Of a stretch of 64,000 nt of DNA, positions 56,837 to 64,000 are shown one piece after another. The DNA comes from a bacterium HR28 (GTDB lineage Bacteria > Chloroflexota > Chloroflexia > Thermomicrobiales > Thermomicrobiaceae). Position 1 is the first letter of the stretch; each line of letters opens with the position of its first letter. Made by a program: the position numbers and the translations under genes. The notes beneath the pieces were generated by a model. That model did no database searches and was not told where the DNA came from. It worked only from the letters and a program-made list of their open reading frames with translations. The DNA lies in NCBI GenBank assembly GCA_002898255.1, contig BEIE01000004.1:1-64000 (forward strand), given 5' to 3'.

Positions 56837-58060
56837 TCACCAGTGATAAGGGTCATACCCCCGCCACCAAGGGAGGATCCAGCCGTTTCCTGGCTGCTTA
56901 TGATAACGCCAAGTGAAGTAGTGCCTGCCGATGTTCCCCATCTCGACCTGCCAGCCAGGAGGGTTCGATGGCGTATAGGTCAGGCACCGCCTCTCGAAGC
57001 ACTGGACCAGCACCCACTGCTCCTGCCCCGCGACCTTGGCCCTGGTCCAGTAGGGCTCGGTGATGGGCCAGCCCACCAGCCAGAGCCAGGGGAAGCGGCG
57101 CGGAACCTGGTACAGCGTGTATTGAAAGAAAGTAATCGGTCTCGCTACTGGATACCCGATAGAGCGGGCTCCGATGATCTCCCGCGCCTGCCACCCAGGC
57201 TGCTGGAAGAAGTCCCAGAAGACGCTAGCCACCGTGTGCCAGGTGGGAGCCCCGATGTCAACGTAGGTCACGCCATAGGTACCGAGGCTAGCGTCATCCC
57301 CTACCTCTCCCTGACTGTCGATGGTCTGGATTACCGGCCAGCCTGCGGGGAGGGGGTGATACCTCATGACCTTCCCCAGGGCCGCGTAGGTGACCCCGCC
57401 GCCGTCGGGGTCTCCGGCGACGGGAATCGAGGCTGGCTCTCGTTGGAGGAAGATGTGGTCGCCCATCTGAAGCTGGCCGGTCAGGAGTTCCCAGGCCAGG
57501 TTCCCGGAGGTCAGAGCCCACAGGGAGATGGAGGAATCCGGGTCCCACCCAGCGCGATAGAGGAACAGCGGTATCTTTTGCCCATCGACTTCGACTTCGA
57601 CTTCCTTGTTACCGATAGGGAGCCAGAACTCTTCAGCAGGGACGTGACCGAGTTCAATCCGTCCCTTGTCGAAGTACATGACCCATCGCATCCCCTGGGT
57701 GGTCCGTGGCCCAATGCAGTTCCAGTAGCCCAGTAGGCTTGCGTCGTGGTAGGGCTCAACGAAGATGACTCCAAAGCGGGCTCCGAAGAGCCAGCTTTCC
57801 TCCTTGTTGTCTACTACCGGTATGTCGAAGGTGAAGGCCGGGAGGGAGAGGGCGGTGCCCTGTTCCATGGTTCCTTGAGGCTCTCTAGGATGAGGAACCC
57901 TTCCACCTAGTCGCCCACATGCCTGGTCGGCTACCGCGCCAAGCCCAAGCTCTGGCGGCGGCTCTGCGCCCTGGGCTCCGAGGGGCAGGAATCCGAGCCC
58001 GCTCAGCGTCAGCGTGAGCGCAACGAGGAGCTGGAGTCCGCGAACTCTCGCCGGTAGCAT
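56837..58060 (-). CDS. Secreted cargo protein, FERRC/WRY family (paralogue of the 42085 gene)
   Basis: A 407-residue protein with a signal peptide (about 8-32, GLQLLVALTLTLSGLGFLPL). It shares with the 42085 protein RWVMYFDKGRIEL, GNLAWELLTGQ, GVTYAALGKVM, VASVFWDFFQQPGW, LPWLWLVGWPITEPYWTRAK, LVQCFERRCLTYTPSNPPGW and HYFTWRY. The start at ATG 58060 follows AAAGGTGG. The gene lies near attR, transcribed against the replication operon, with a terminator between them, as expected of lysogeny cargo. Function unknown; two paralogues in one prophage suggest selection or local duplication. Confidence 0.78.
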   Translation of the reverse strand: MLPARVRGLQLLVALTLTLSGLGFLPLGAQGAEPPPELGLGAVADQACGRLGGRVPHPREPQGTMEQGTALSLPAFTFDIPVVDNKEESWLFGARFGVIFVEPYHDASLLGYWNCIGPRTTQGMRWVMYFDKGRIELGHVPAEEFWLPIGNKEVEVEVDGQKIPLFLYRAGWDPDSSISLWALTSGNLAWELLTGQLQMGDHIFLQREPASIPVAGDPDGGGVTYAALGKVMRYHPLPAGWPVIQTIDSQGEVGDDASLGTYGVTYVDIGAPTWHTVASVFWDFFQQPGWQAREIIGARSIGYPVARPITFFQYTLYQVPRRFPWLWLVGWPITEPYWTRAKVAGQEQWVLVQCFERRCLTYTPSNPPGWQVEMGNIGRHYFTWRYHKQPGNGWILPWWRGYDPYHW

Positions 58061-58434
58061 CTGTCCCACCTTTCTGCTGCTTCCATCCCTCAATAATAAC
58101 GACCCCGAGCTATCAGCGGTTGCGGGGCTATTGTCAGAATGGCAAGGGTTGGGAAACTGGAAAATCGGCGGGGTGGGGACTACTCCCGGCCACGGATCCG
58201 GCCCAGGAAAGGAGCGGGGGTAGGGGTGGGGGGTCGGAAGCTCAGACGGCGCTGGCCTCGCCTGCGGCGCTGGAAGCGGTGCCTCAGACGGCGGCGGCCT
58301 CGCCCAACTTCACCCATCAGAGGGCAGCGACTTGGTACAAGCTGTCAAAACGTAGGTAATCAACGATGCAGGGGGAGAGGGGGCAGGGTGGGGCGAGCAG
58401 GCTGGCTGAGCGGGAGCTGGCAGCGAGGCGAGAG

Positions 58435-58465
58435 CAAGTCACCGTCTCCTTACGGAGACGTTGAC
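58435..58465. repeat. End palindrome, copy R1
   Basis: CAAGTCAC-CGTCTCC-TTAC-GGAGACG-TTGAC: flanks and loop identical to copy L1 at 3281, with a compensated change in the stem (GGCTCC to GTCTCC). Confidence 0.88.
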
Positions 58466-58506
58466 ATGCGTGCTATGGATGGCGCTAGCGAGGGGTGGGA
58501 GGGAGA

Positions 58507-58565
58507 CAAGCCACCGGCTCCTTCGGAGCCGTTGACGAGTCACCGTCTCTTTACGGAGACGGTGA
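58507..58565. repeat. End palindromes, copies R2 and R3 (adjacent)
   Basis: CAAGCCACCGGCTCC-TTC-GGAGCCGTTGAC (58507-58534) is followed at once by GAGTCACCGTCTCT-TTAC-GGAGACGGTGAGG (58535-58566). The two units touch, making a 30-bp periodic pair like the array further right. Confidence 0.85.
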
Positions 58566-58710
58566 GGCAGCTCGCGATGCTGGCAGACCGTAGCGGCGCT
58601 ATACTGTGGGTGCAGGTTGGATGACTGAGCGCTGGGGAGCGAGGGGGAAGGAGACCCGATGGCGGGAAACCAGGGCACGGATTGCTCCAATCCGTACTGC
58701 GTGGCAGGCG

Positions 58711-58830
58711 CCGAGTCACCGTCTCCTCCGGAGACGTTGACAAGCCACCGGATCCTTACGGATCCGTTGGCAAGCCACCGGATCCTTGGGGAGCCGTTGG
58801 CAAGCCACCGGATCCTTGGGGAGCCGTTGG
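58711..58830. repeat. Four tandem 30-bp palindromic units abutting attR
   Basis: Units at 58711, 58741, 58771 and 58801, each exactly 30 bp. The last two are identical (CAAGCCACCGGATCC, then TTGGGGAGCCGTTGG). The first two have perfect stems (CGTCTCC/GGAGACG and CGGATCC/GGATCCG). The array ends 3 bp before the attR core. It is the densest cluster of the family. Confidence 0.92.
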
Positions 58831-58833
58831 AGT

Positions 58834-58902
58834 GCACGGTCTTCAAAACCGGTGGGCGGGGTGACGAGCCTCGCCGGTGGGTTCGACTCCCATGCGCCCT
58901 CG
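58834..58902. repeat. attR core: second 69-bp copy of the tRNA-Sec 3' part
   Basis: Identical to 3078-3146, with anticodon, variable and T arms but no acceptor 5' half and no D arm; the sequence upstream is the palindrome array. It is followed by TTCCGC, not CCA. It cannot form a tRNA and marks the right prophage boundary. Confidence 0.95.
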
Positions 58903-59572
58903 TTCCGCAATACGAAGCCGAAAATCGCTGCACGCTTGACCGCGCCTGCGTTCAATCTCTCTCGCTCGCAATGGCGCTGCGAGCAGCTTTGCTGGCAACG
59001 CGATTTCGTCTCTCATGCGCCCTCATCCGTCGTGTGGTGGCACCGATATGTGAGCCGCAGGACGGCCGACTGGCCGAAGAGTACCAGGCTTCCTCGTCGC
59101 GTCGGTCGAGAGGGTGCCAAGCAGACCAGTTTCTTCAGTGCAAATACTGTGACAAAATCGCCGTCAATCTCTTTTTTTTCCACAAGATGGGGCTATGGTA
59201 AGGGAGGGCGACTCACGTTGCGTTCCATGGGGAAGAGTATTCTTAGAACATACGTTGTGGCTGTGTTGGCTTTGCCCTTGACGAGTACATGAACGAGAAG
59301 CAGGTCGGCAGGGCAGCGGTGCTGCCCGTCTATTCCTGTTCTCGTTGAGTGTTCTATGAGTGTAGTTCGTCTCTCGCTTCCCTTGCTCCAGGATCCGCTG
59401 TCTCCCTCGCCCGCGGAGGTAAGGCGTCTCCACTCGCCGTTTGTGACTCCTGCTCGTCGGTGCCCTCTCGGCAAGATCCAAAAAGGCCTGCAACAGCGCG
59501 CCGCCACAAACGGCACCAGGTGACCTCATCTGATCGCTTATCTAGGACCGCTGCCAGCGCCTTCGGCTCCTG
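58903..59572. other. Host intergenic region to the right of attR
   Basis: About 670 bp that would follow selC in the uninfected chromosome. No convincing gene is seen. It holds a degenerate copy of the tRNA-Sec 3' end (59004-59029) and a T8 run at 59169-59176. Short frames here lack ribosome-binding sites. Confidence 0.55.
59004..59029. repeat. Degenerate copy of the tRNA-Sec 3' end (possible old attR)
   Basis: TTTCGTCTCTCATGCGCCCT then CATCCG matches 58882-58907 (TTCGACTCCCATGCGCCCTC GTTCCG) at about 20 of 25 positions. It could be the scar of an earlier integration at selC. The match is short. Confidence 0.4.
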
Positions 59573-59848
59573 TTAGGGTTTGGGCACTGATGATCCACCA
59601 GTGCCGCGTCGTCGGTAGGCTTCTTCGAGGAGCTGGATGAGATCGGCGTCGGTGAAGAGCAGCGTTTCAGGTGCCAACGACAAACTCTCCTCATCTCGGC
59701 CTGGCGCGGCTACATACCCTTTGACGAGAAAGCCTTCAGGAGTTTCGATGACGGCGATACGTGTGAAGCGATGCTGATCGAGATAATGCCCGAGGGCACG
59801 GAGCGTATCCTCGTACCGTGTCCGATATCGGCCCGTGTGATCGCGCAT
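59573..59848 (-). CDS. Small hypothetical host protein downstream of the ThDP enzyme
   Basis: A 91-residue protein (RYEDTLRALGHYLDQHRFTR; IAVIETPEGFLVKGYVAAPG; DADLIQLLEEAYRRR) with a small alpha/beta look and no recognised family. The start at 59848 is not certain, because the best GGAGG lies 12 bp upstream. It follows the ThDP-enzyme gene by about 25 bp and is probably in its operon. Confidence 0.6.
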   Translation of the reverse strand: MRDHTGRYRTRYEDTLRALGHYLDQHRFTRIAVIETPEGFLVKGYVAAPGRDEESLSLAPETLLFTDADLIQLLEEAYRRRGTGGSSVPKP

Positions 59849-59873
59849 CCTCGACAAGTCCTCCAATGCATGA

Positions 59874-61550
59874 TCAGCGAAGCTTATGGAACTCGACGAA
59901 ACTGGGATGGTGTTCCTCACTGTCAACCAGTACATCGAGGACTGCTGGTTGGCCAGCATCATTGGCCCGTCGCGCTCGTTCGAGAGCGGGTGCTAGTTCT
60001 TCAGGGTGCTCAACGCGCTCGGCGTAGCAGCCGGCAGCTCGTGCCACGGCCGCGAAATCGAAAGTGGCGGCGAATTCAGTGGCGATGACTCGACCACCGA
60101 GCTGCGTACGCTGTGTCCAGCGCGGCCAACCGAGTGCGTGATCATTGAAGATGACCCATGTCACACGAAGGTGGTGTTCGACAGCTGTTGGGAGTTCATG
60201 CATCCCCATTTGGAATGCACCGTCACCGGTCGTGCAGACAACGTACCACTCTGGTTTTGCCAAGGCAGCACCAATCGCTCCACAAACACCAAGTCCCATC
60301 GCGGTCTGTTCCGCTGGTGGCACGACAGCACCGCGGTCTCGAACGCGATAGTACGGCCAATAGTAGGCCCACAGGTCCTGGGCTCCGTTCTCCAATACCA
60401 AAATGGTTTTCTGGTCAAAAATGCGATTGATGGTGGCAACGATGCGCTTCCCGCGTATCGGCTGCTGACTGGTCATCGCGTCCGCCTCTGCAGCTGCGAT
60501 GGCAGCGCGCTGTCGCTCGGTCAGCTCTCGCACACGAGCCTCGTCGCGTAGGAATCCTTCTCGTTCGAGCGCCTCAAGCAGCGCAAGGAGCGCGAGTTTC
60601 GCGTCTGCCTGAATGGCGACGTCCGGTATCCAGTTCCGGCCGAGCTCCTCGGCCGCGATATCGATTTGCACGAAGTGTGCGCCGCTCGGAAAATAGGTCC
60701 AGGCACCCGACTGGAACTCCTCCATCCGTGATCCGACGGTGATGAGGAGATCTGACTCTTCCCAAATCGCCTTGGCGTACTCAGTGCGGTAGAGACCGAC
60801 GAGACCTGCGAAGAGCGGGTGATCTTCTTGGATGATTCCGCGACCTGCTGGCGTGACTTGGACCGGGATCCCCAGGCGTTCAACAAAGGCTTGCACTACG
60901 TCGTAAGCACCTGACGCTATGGCACCGCCGCCGCAGACCAGGAGCGGGCGCTTCGCTGAGCGAAGCAAGCGCACTACTTGGGCGATCCGTTCGGGATCTG
61001 GGGCGGGGCGTACAGCGCGATCCGCTGGAGTATAGGGTGGCATAGTGACGCGTTCGAGCGCACGGTCGGCGGGAATCTCCAGATACACTGGGCCAGGCTG
61101 TCCGGTGGTGGCCAGCGTGAGCGCGCGACGAAGATACCAACCGATACGGTCAGGCCGCTCGACCGTCACCGCCCATTTGGTGATGGGTCGGAAAATGCTG
61201 ACTTGATCTGCCTCTTGAAATGCTCCCATACCGTACGTTCGAGTTGGTGCTCGGACACCAAGCGCAAGCACAGGGACACAACCCGACCAGGCTTCGAGGA
61301 TGCCGGGGACGAGGTTCGCTATCCCGGGGCCGGGGCAGCCAAAGCAACAACCGACTGTGCCGGAGACGCGTGCAAAAGCGTAGGCCATAAACGCGCCAGC
61401 TGTTTCGTGCCGAGTCAATATGGGGCGGACGGCGGCTGAGTCGTAGAGGGCGTCGTACAAGTGTTTCGGCGAACCGGGTAGACCGAAAACGTAGCGGATC
61501 CCTTCGCGTTCGAAAACTGCAACGAGTTCTTCCCACGCTGTACGTTCCAT
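59874..61550 (-). CDS. Thiamine diphosphate-dependent enzyme, acetolactate synthase-like large subunit
   Basis: A 558-residue ThDP enzyme. The pyrimidine-binding domain has the catalytic Glu in LTRHETAGAFMAYAFARVSG. The central FAD/nucleotide-type domain is present (RPLLVCGGGAIASGAYDVVQ). The ThDP motif is TTGDGAFQMGMHELPTAVEH ... VIFNDHALG. Such enzymes include acetolactate synthase, benzoylformate decarboxylase and oxalyl-CoA decarboxylase. No regulatory small subunit is adjacent, so a catabolic decarboxylase or carboligase is possible. ATG 61550 is the best start; longer frames run into the divergent promoter region. Confidence 0.85.
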   Translation of the reverse strand: MERTAWEELVAVFEREGIRYVFGLPGSPKHLYDALYDSAAVRPILTRHETAGAFMAYAFARVSGTVGCCFGCPGPGIANLVPGILEAWSGCVPVLALGVRAPTRTYGMGAFQEADQVSIFRPITKWAVTVERPDRIGWYLRRALTLATTGQPGPVYLEIPADRALERVTMPPYTPADRAVRPAPDPERIAQVVRLLRSAKRPLLVCGGGAIASGAYDVVQAFVERLGIPVQVTPAGRGIIQEDHPLFAGLVGLYRTEYAKAIWEESDLLITVGSRMEEFQSGAWTYFPSGAHFVQIDIAAEELGRNWIPDVAIQADAKLALLALLEALEREGFLRDEARVRELTERQRAAIAAAEADAMTSQQPIRGKRIVATINRIFDQKTILVLENGAQDLWAYYWPYYRVRDRGAVVPPAEQTAMGLGVCGAIGAALAKPEWYVVCTTGDGAFQMGMHELPTAVEHHLRVTWVIFNDHALGWPRWTQRTQLGGRVIATEFAATFDFAAVARAAGCYAERVEHPEELAPALERARRANDAGQPAVLDVLVDSEEHHPSFVEFHKLR

Positions 61551-61673
61551 TGCGATCCCCCGCGTGTCAGAATACTCGACGTGATGGTTTTGCGAAAGGT
61601 GACGTTGGTTGTGCAGCGCAACGACGGCTAGAATGGAACGGTTGTGATAGGATCGTGCAGTCGAGCGGAAGCC

Positions 61674-62513
61674 ATGGAACAACGCTCAGTGCCAGCGCCG
61701 TTGTCGCTTCTCCAGCGTGTGACATTGGAGCTCGAGTATTTGACGCGGGGTGAACGGCTGCGAGAATTGCGCCATCGCGTTACGTTGCTCGAGTTTGCAC
61801 AGCAAGAACTCCGTGCGACCATTCAGCAGCGCCTTGGTGCGTTACAGCGGGAAGTTGAGGACCTGCGCGCGGAAGTTCAGATCCTCGAGGTCCGACTGAG
61901 TCGCTTGCTACGCGTGTCCAGACCGCTTTCCGACGAAGAACTTGATTCCACGACGGCGGATAGCAAGGACGCCGCATGGCGTGAGGATTGGCGGCGACAG
62001 CACGGTTCCCGTGGAAATGGATGTTCCGAGGAGTTTCTGTCTCCCAACGGTCACGAGGCCGAATTGCTTCGGCGGCTCTATCGGATGCTGGCCCGTCTGT
62101 TACACCCAGATTTGGCGCGTGACGATCACGATCGTCTCCAGCGTGAACATCTCATGCGCCTTGTGAACCAGGCTTGGGAGCGCCGTGATGTCGAACAGTT
62201 ACAGCGGCTGGTGGCCGTCTGGTCTGCTGCTGAAGAGCCGAACTATTCGTCCGATCTGGACGATCTGCGTCGCTGTCTCGCGCAGCGGGAAGTCGAGGAG
62301 ATGCAACTGGCCCGCCGGTTGCGTGAACTGGAACGCTCCGACCTGGGGCAGCTTCTCAAACGCGGTCCCCAAAGTGTGGAACGCTATCTCCAGCGGCAAG
62401 AGGAGCTTCTCCGGCATGACATCGCGGTCTTGCGTTTGCGACGGCGGCGATTACTCCGCCTGATCGAGGAACGAAGACGCGAACTTGCTCTTCGCGCGGG
62501 ATTACAGTACTGA
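61674..62513 (+). CDS. Coiled-coil protein with J-domain-like HPD motif
   Basis: A 279-residue protein. Residues about 15-85 form a coiled coil (LRELRHRVTLLEFAQQELRA). Residues about 130-175 contain LLRRLYRMLARLLHPDLARD with H144-P145-D146, then REHLMRLVNQAWERRDVEQL: the helix-HPD-helix layout of J domains. The C-terminal 100 residues are again coiled and basic. It may recruit a Hsp70 partner. It is divergent from the ThDP gene and is followed directly by the next gene. Confidence 0.65.
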   Translation: MEQRSVPAPLSLLQRVTLELEYLTRGERLRELRHRVTLLEFAQQELRATIQQRLGALQREVEDLRAEVQILEVRLSRLLRVSRPLSDEELDSTTADSKDAAWREDWRRQHGSRGNGCSEEFLSPNGHEAELLRRLYRMLARLLHPDLARDDHDRLQREHLMRLVNQAWERRDVEQLQRLVAVWSAAEEPNYSSDLDDLRRCLAQREVEEMQLARRLRELERSDLGQLLKRGPQSVERYLQRQEELLRHDIAVLRLRRRRLLRLIEERRRELALRAGLQY

Positions 62514-63710
62514 GTGCCTCATATGCTGACTACCGACCTCGAACATCCAACCTTGCCGACCGGCTCGCTGCTAGGGGCACTGAAATACCCTCCCCTCCAG
62601 CGCTGGAGTGACCGGGGTGGGGCAAGCCGGATCATTGGAGATGCCTGGGCGCGGTACGTTGTCGGGTACCTAGAGCCGCTGGTCGGGGGTCCAATCGATC
62701 TTTGGGAAGGTCGAGGGACGCTCCGCGCGCTCATTCCGCTCGACCTCGATTCGTCGCTCAAAGGGACGCTCCCACGCCGCGTCCGAATACCGGATCTTCT
62801 GCTCGTCATTGAGGAACCCGCGGGGATGTTTGTGCGGGCCTTGGACGCGAAGTTTGACATCTCGGTGGCAGAAGCCGAGCAGGTGAGCATACAGAACCTG
62901 GAGCGTTTACTCGCTGGATCGGAGTCTATCGCACGCCGCGTAATGACGGTGAGTCGTTGTGGCCGTCTGATGACGGGCGAAGGGGGTGTCGCTGCGCCAG
63001 AGCATTGGTCAACGCGAGCCCTCCTCCCCAAGCTCGACGGCCGAGATGCGCGACTGCATCGTAGGCAGGTGCTCTGTCTACCAGTGCGTCCACCCGACCT
63101 ATTTCGGACAGTTCCTGAAGCACAATTGGTCGGGCAGTTGGCGCGGCTCGATCGACTGCCAGTGTCCCCGGCGCAGGACTTAGCGGTTGCGACGTACTAC
63201 CTGCGGCTGGTTTGTGCCTGCCGGTGGTGCTACACAGAAGAGCGGAAGCCGTTGCTCGACGTAGGGGAGTTTCGCGTCGTCGACGACGAATTCGCTGCGG
63301 CTCTCGCGGAACGGATCGCCGGTGCCTCCAGTGCATTCCAGGTAGTCGAGGTGTGGACACAGCAGGTGGAGCCGATCCAGCGAGCACGGCGTGAGCTAGA
63401 ACCGTTCTTAGAGCCACCGGTGTCGAAGGAGGAGGTCAAGACGCTTCTGGCCTGTTACGGCAACCTCGGCGGAGCGTCGGGACTTAGGGGTGTCTTGCGA
63501 ACGTTACGCGAACGGTATCGGATTCGTTTAGTCGAGCAGGTGGGAGTCATTCCTGCGTCGCAAGCGGCGGAATCGGTCGCTCAACGCGCTCGAGAACTCG
63601 CTACGCTTCAAAGAGAACTACGCTCCTGGGCACTGGAGGAACTTCGGCGCATTGTTATTGAGAGCCGTGCTGCACCTTTGCCAGGAACGAGCCAGGTATC
63701 TCACACATGA
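62514..63710 (+). CDS. Hypothetical host protein, partner of the J-like protein
   Basis: A 398-residue protein that starts at GTG 62514 right after the preceding stop (an ATG at 62523 is an alternative). A segment RIPDLLLVIEEPAGMFVRAL then DAKFD has a PD-(D/E)xK flavour (D ... D-x-K). The C-terminal part is helical (AQRARELATLQRELRSWALE). The two Cys in RLVCACRWCYTEER are notable. No family is recognised. Its 3' end overlaps the convergent YlxP gene by 10 bp. Confidence 0.6.
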   Translation: MPHMLTTDLEHPTLPTGSLLGALKYPPLQRWSDRGGASRIIGDAWARYVVGYLEPLVGGPIDLWEGRGTLRALIPLDLDSSLKGTLPRRVRIPDLLLVIEEPAGMFVRALDAKFDISVAEAEQVSIQNLERLLAGSESIARRVMTVSRCGRLMTGEGGVAAPEHWSTRALLPKLDGRDARLHRRQVLCLPVRPPDLFRTVPEAQLVGQLARLDRLPVSPAQDLAVATYYLRLVCACRWCYTEERKPLLDVGEFRVVDDEFAAALAERIAGASSAFQVVEVWTQQVEPIQRARRELEPFLEPPVSKEEVKTLLACYGNLGGASGLRGVLRTLRERYRIRLVEQVGVIPASQAAESVAQRARELATLQRELRSWALEELRRIVIESRAAPLPGTSQVSHT

Positions 63711-63991
63711 ATGATTTCGGTCTGATAGTCAAGGAGATATCCCTCCGACAAATGTTCTTCGATGTACTGCAGGACGTGACGGAGCATCTCATCGGCGTGT
63801 TGCGCTGAGGTTGACACACAAGCGATGCCAAGTTCGGCGAACTGCCACTGTGAATGACCATCGACCTCGGCGATGGAGACATTAAAGCGATGTTGGACTT
63901 GGTGGATGATTGACTTGATGACCTTCCGCTTCTCCTTTAAGGAGTGCGCGCTTGGAATTTCTATAGCAAGACGAGAAATGCCGACGACCAT
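63701..63991 (-). CDS. YlxP/DUF503 family protein
   Basis: A 96-residue protein with the family pattern: VVGISRLAIEIPSAHSLKEK RKV at the start, then HRFNVSIAEVDGHSQWQFAE and LGIACVSTSAQHADEMLRHV. DUF503 proteins are small ferredoxin-like-fold proteins often encoded near rbfA and infB, with a possible link to ribosome maturation. It appears complete. Confidence 0.85.
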   Translation of the reverse strand: MVVGISRLAIEIPSAHSLKEKRKVIKSIIHQVQHRFNVSIAEVDGHSQWQFAELGIACVSTSAQHADEMLRHVLQYIEEHLSEGYLLDYQTEIIHV

Positions 63992-64000
63992 ACTCTGAGC

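Larger units (their letters stand above)
58061..58833. other. Right-end non-coding region with palindromes and tandem array
   Basis: About 770 bp without a firm gene. It must hold the promoter of the minus-strand cargo gene. The left half is Gly/Arg-type low-complexity GC-rich sequence. The right half carries end-palindrome copies at 58435, 58507 and 58535, a CGGATTG-CTC-CAATCCG palindrome near 58677, and four tandem 30-bp units (58711-58830) that run up to attR. A TATACT box at 58600 could drive outward transcription, but no clear -35 is seen. Confidence 0.6.
3147..58902. mobile_element. Complete selC-integrated prophage (about 55.8 kb)
   Basis: The element is bounded by exact 69-bp repeats derived from tRNA-Sec. 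It holds an integrase next to attL, a repressor candidate, terminase, portal, scaffold, capsid, fibre and lysis genes, and a full replication module. No gene essential to a phage life cycle is visibly broken; the one obvious remnant is a primase fragment at 56626-56768. No tail tube, sheath or tape-measure protein is recognised, so a podovirus-like particle is inferred. Three secreted-protein cargo genes and one tRNA gene are carried. The bounds assume crossover anywhere within the 69-bp identity. Confidence 0.95.

Noticed and set aside
58600-58605. Outward promoter at the right end (TATACT)
   Set aside because: No -35 element better than a weak ATGCTG lies at normal spacing, so it is not listed as a promoter.
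58711-58830. CRISPR array
   Set aside because: The 30-bp units are contiguous palindromes without unique spacers, and no cas gene is in the window.
58834-58902. A second tRNA-Sec gene
   Set aside because: Only the anticodon, variable and T arms and the 3' acceptor half are present. The upstream sequence is a palindrome array that cannot supply the D arm or 5' acceptor strand, so it is the attR copy.
58659-59201. A 180-codon frame with a reasonable ribosome-binding site crossing attR
   Set aside because: The reading consists of repeat-array peptide (SHRILGEPLA units), tRNA sequence and host intergenic DNA. It crosses the integration boundary, so it cannot be a conserved gene, although a short leader peptide on the phage side is not excluded.

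Overview
The window is GC-rich bacterial DNA. It reads as a chromosome segment of a thermophilic Chloroflexota (class Thermomicrobia or a near relative) that carries one complete integrated prophage. The taxon is an inference, resting on the style of the secreted proteins, a C1/O-demethylation operon and a selenocysteine tRNA. No search was run.

Left host flank (1-3149). A minus-strand operon encodes an MTHFR-like protein, formate-tetrahydrofolate ligase and the start of a LigM/DesA-like O-demethylase, the gene set that moves aryl methyl-ether carbon through folate to formate. It is followed by selC (tRNA-Sec, anticodon TCA). The last 69 bp of selC are repeated exactly at 58834-58902, so the prophage spans about 3147-58902 (about 55.8 kb).

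Prophage layout. (i) The integrase sits directly inside attL. After it comes a hairpin-rich gap with a consensus promoter, then a plus-strand cassette of about a dozen small genes (5260-11284). The cassette includes two JAMM-like proteins, a free-standing DnaJ-type zinc finger, an XRE regulator and a HicB-like membrane protein, and ends at a strong terminator. (ii) A long minus-strand late block runs from 39433 down to 11355. In transcription order it holds a small ORF, TerS, TerL, portal, several unknown virion proteins, a transglycosylase/M23 lysin, a 2214-residue polyvalent protein, scaffold, major capsid protein, a beta-propeller protein, two repeat-rich fibres and a lysis cassette. No tail tube or tape measure is recognisable, which suggests a short-tailed (podovirus-like) virion. 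(iii) An XRE repressor candidate diverges from the late block. Beside it are tRNA-Asn(GTT) and seven small minus-strand genes. (iv) Two secreted cargo genes follow, one of them a glycoside hydrolase-like protein. (v) A gap of about 1.3 kb holds stacked hairpins, a 60-nt near-perfect palindrome and 36-bp-spaced repeats, and looks like a replication origin. (vi) A plus-strand replication operon (47017-56630) has an annealing-like zinc-ribbon protein, a possible initiator and loader, a DnaB helicase fused to a nuclease, dNMP kinase, family A polymerase, primase and a RecB-like nuclease. (vii) A second secreted cargo gene and a repeat array abut attR.

Right host flank (58903-64000). It holds a ThDP-dependent acetolactate synthase-like enzyme with a small downstream gene, a coiled-coil protein with a J-like HPD motif, an unrecognised protein, and a YlxP/DUF503 protein.

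The most unusual signals are a family of short palindromes clustered at both prophage ends, the origin-like region at 45654-46938, the helicase-nuclease fusion, and the switch in how the 3' CCA of selC is encoded.
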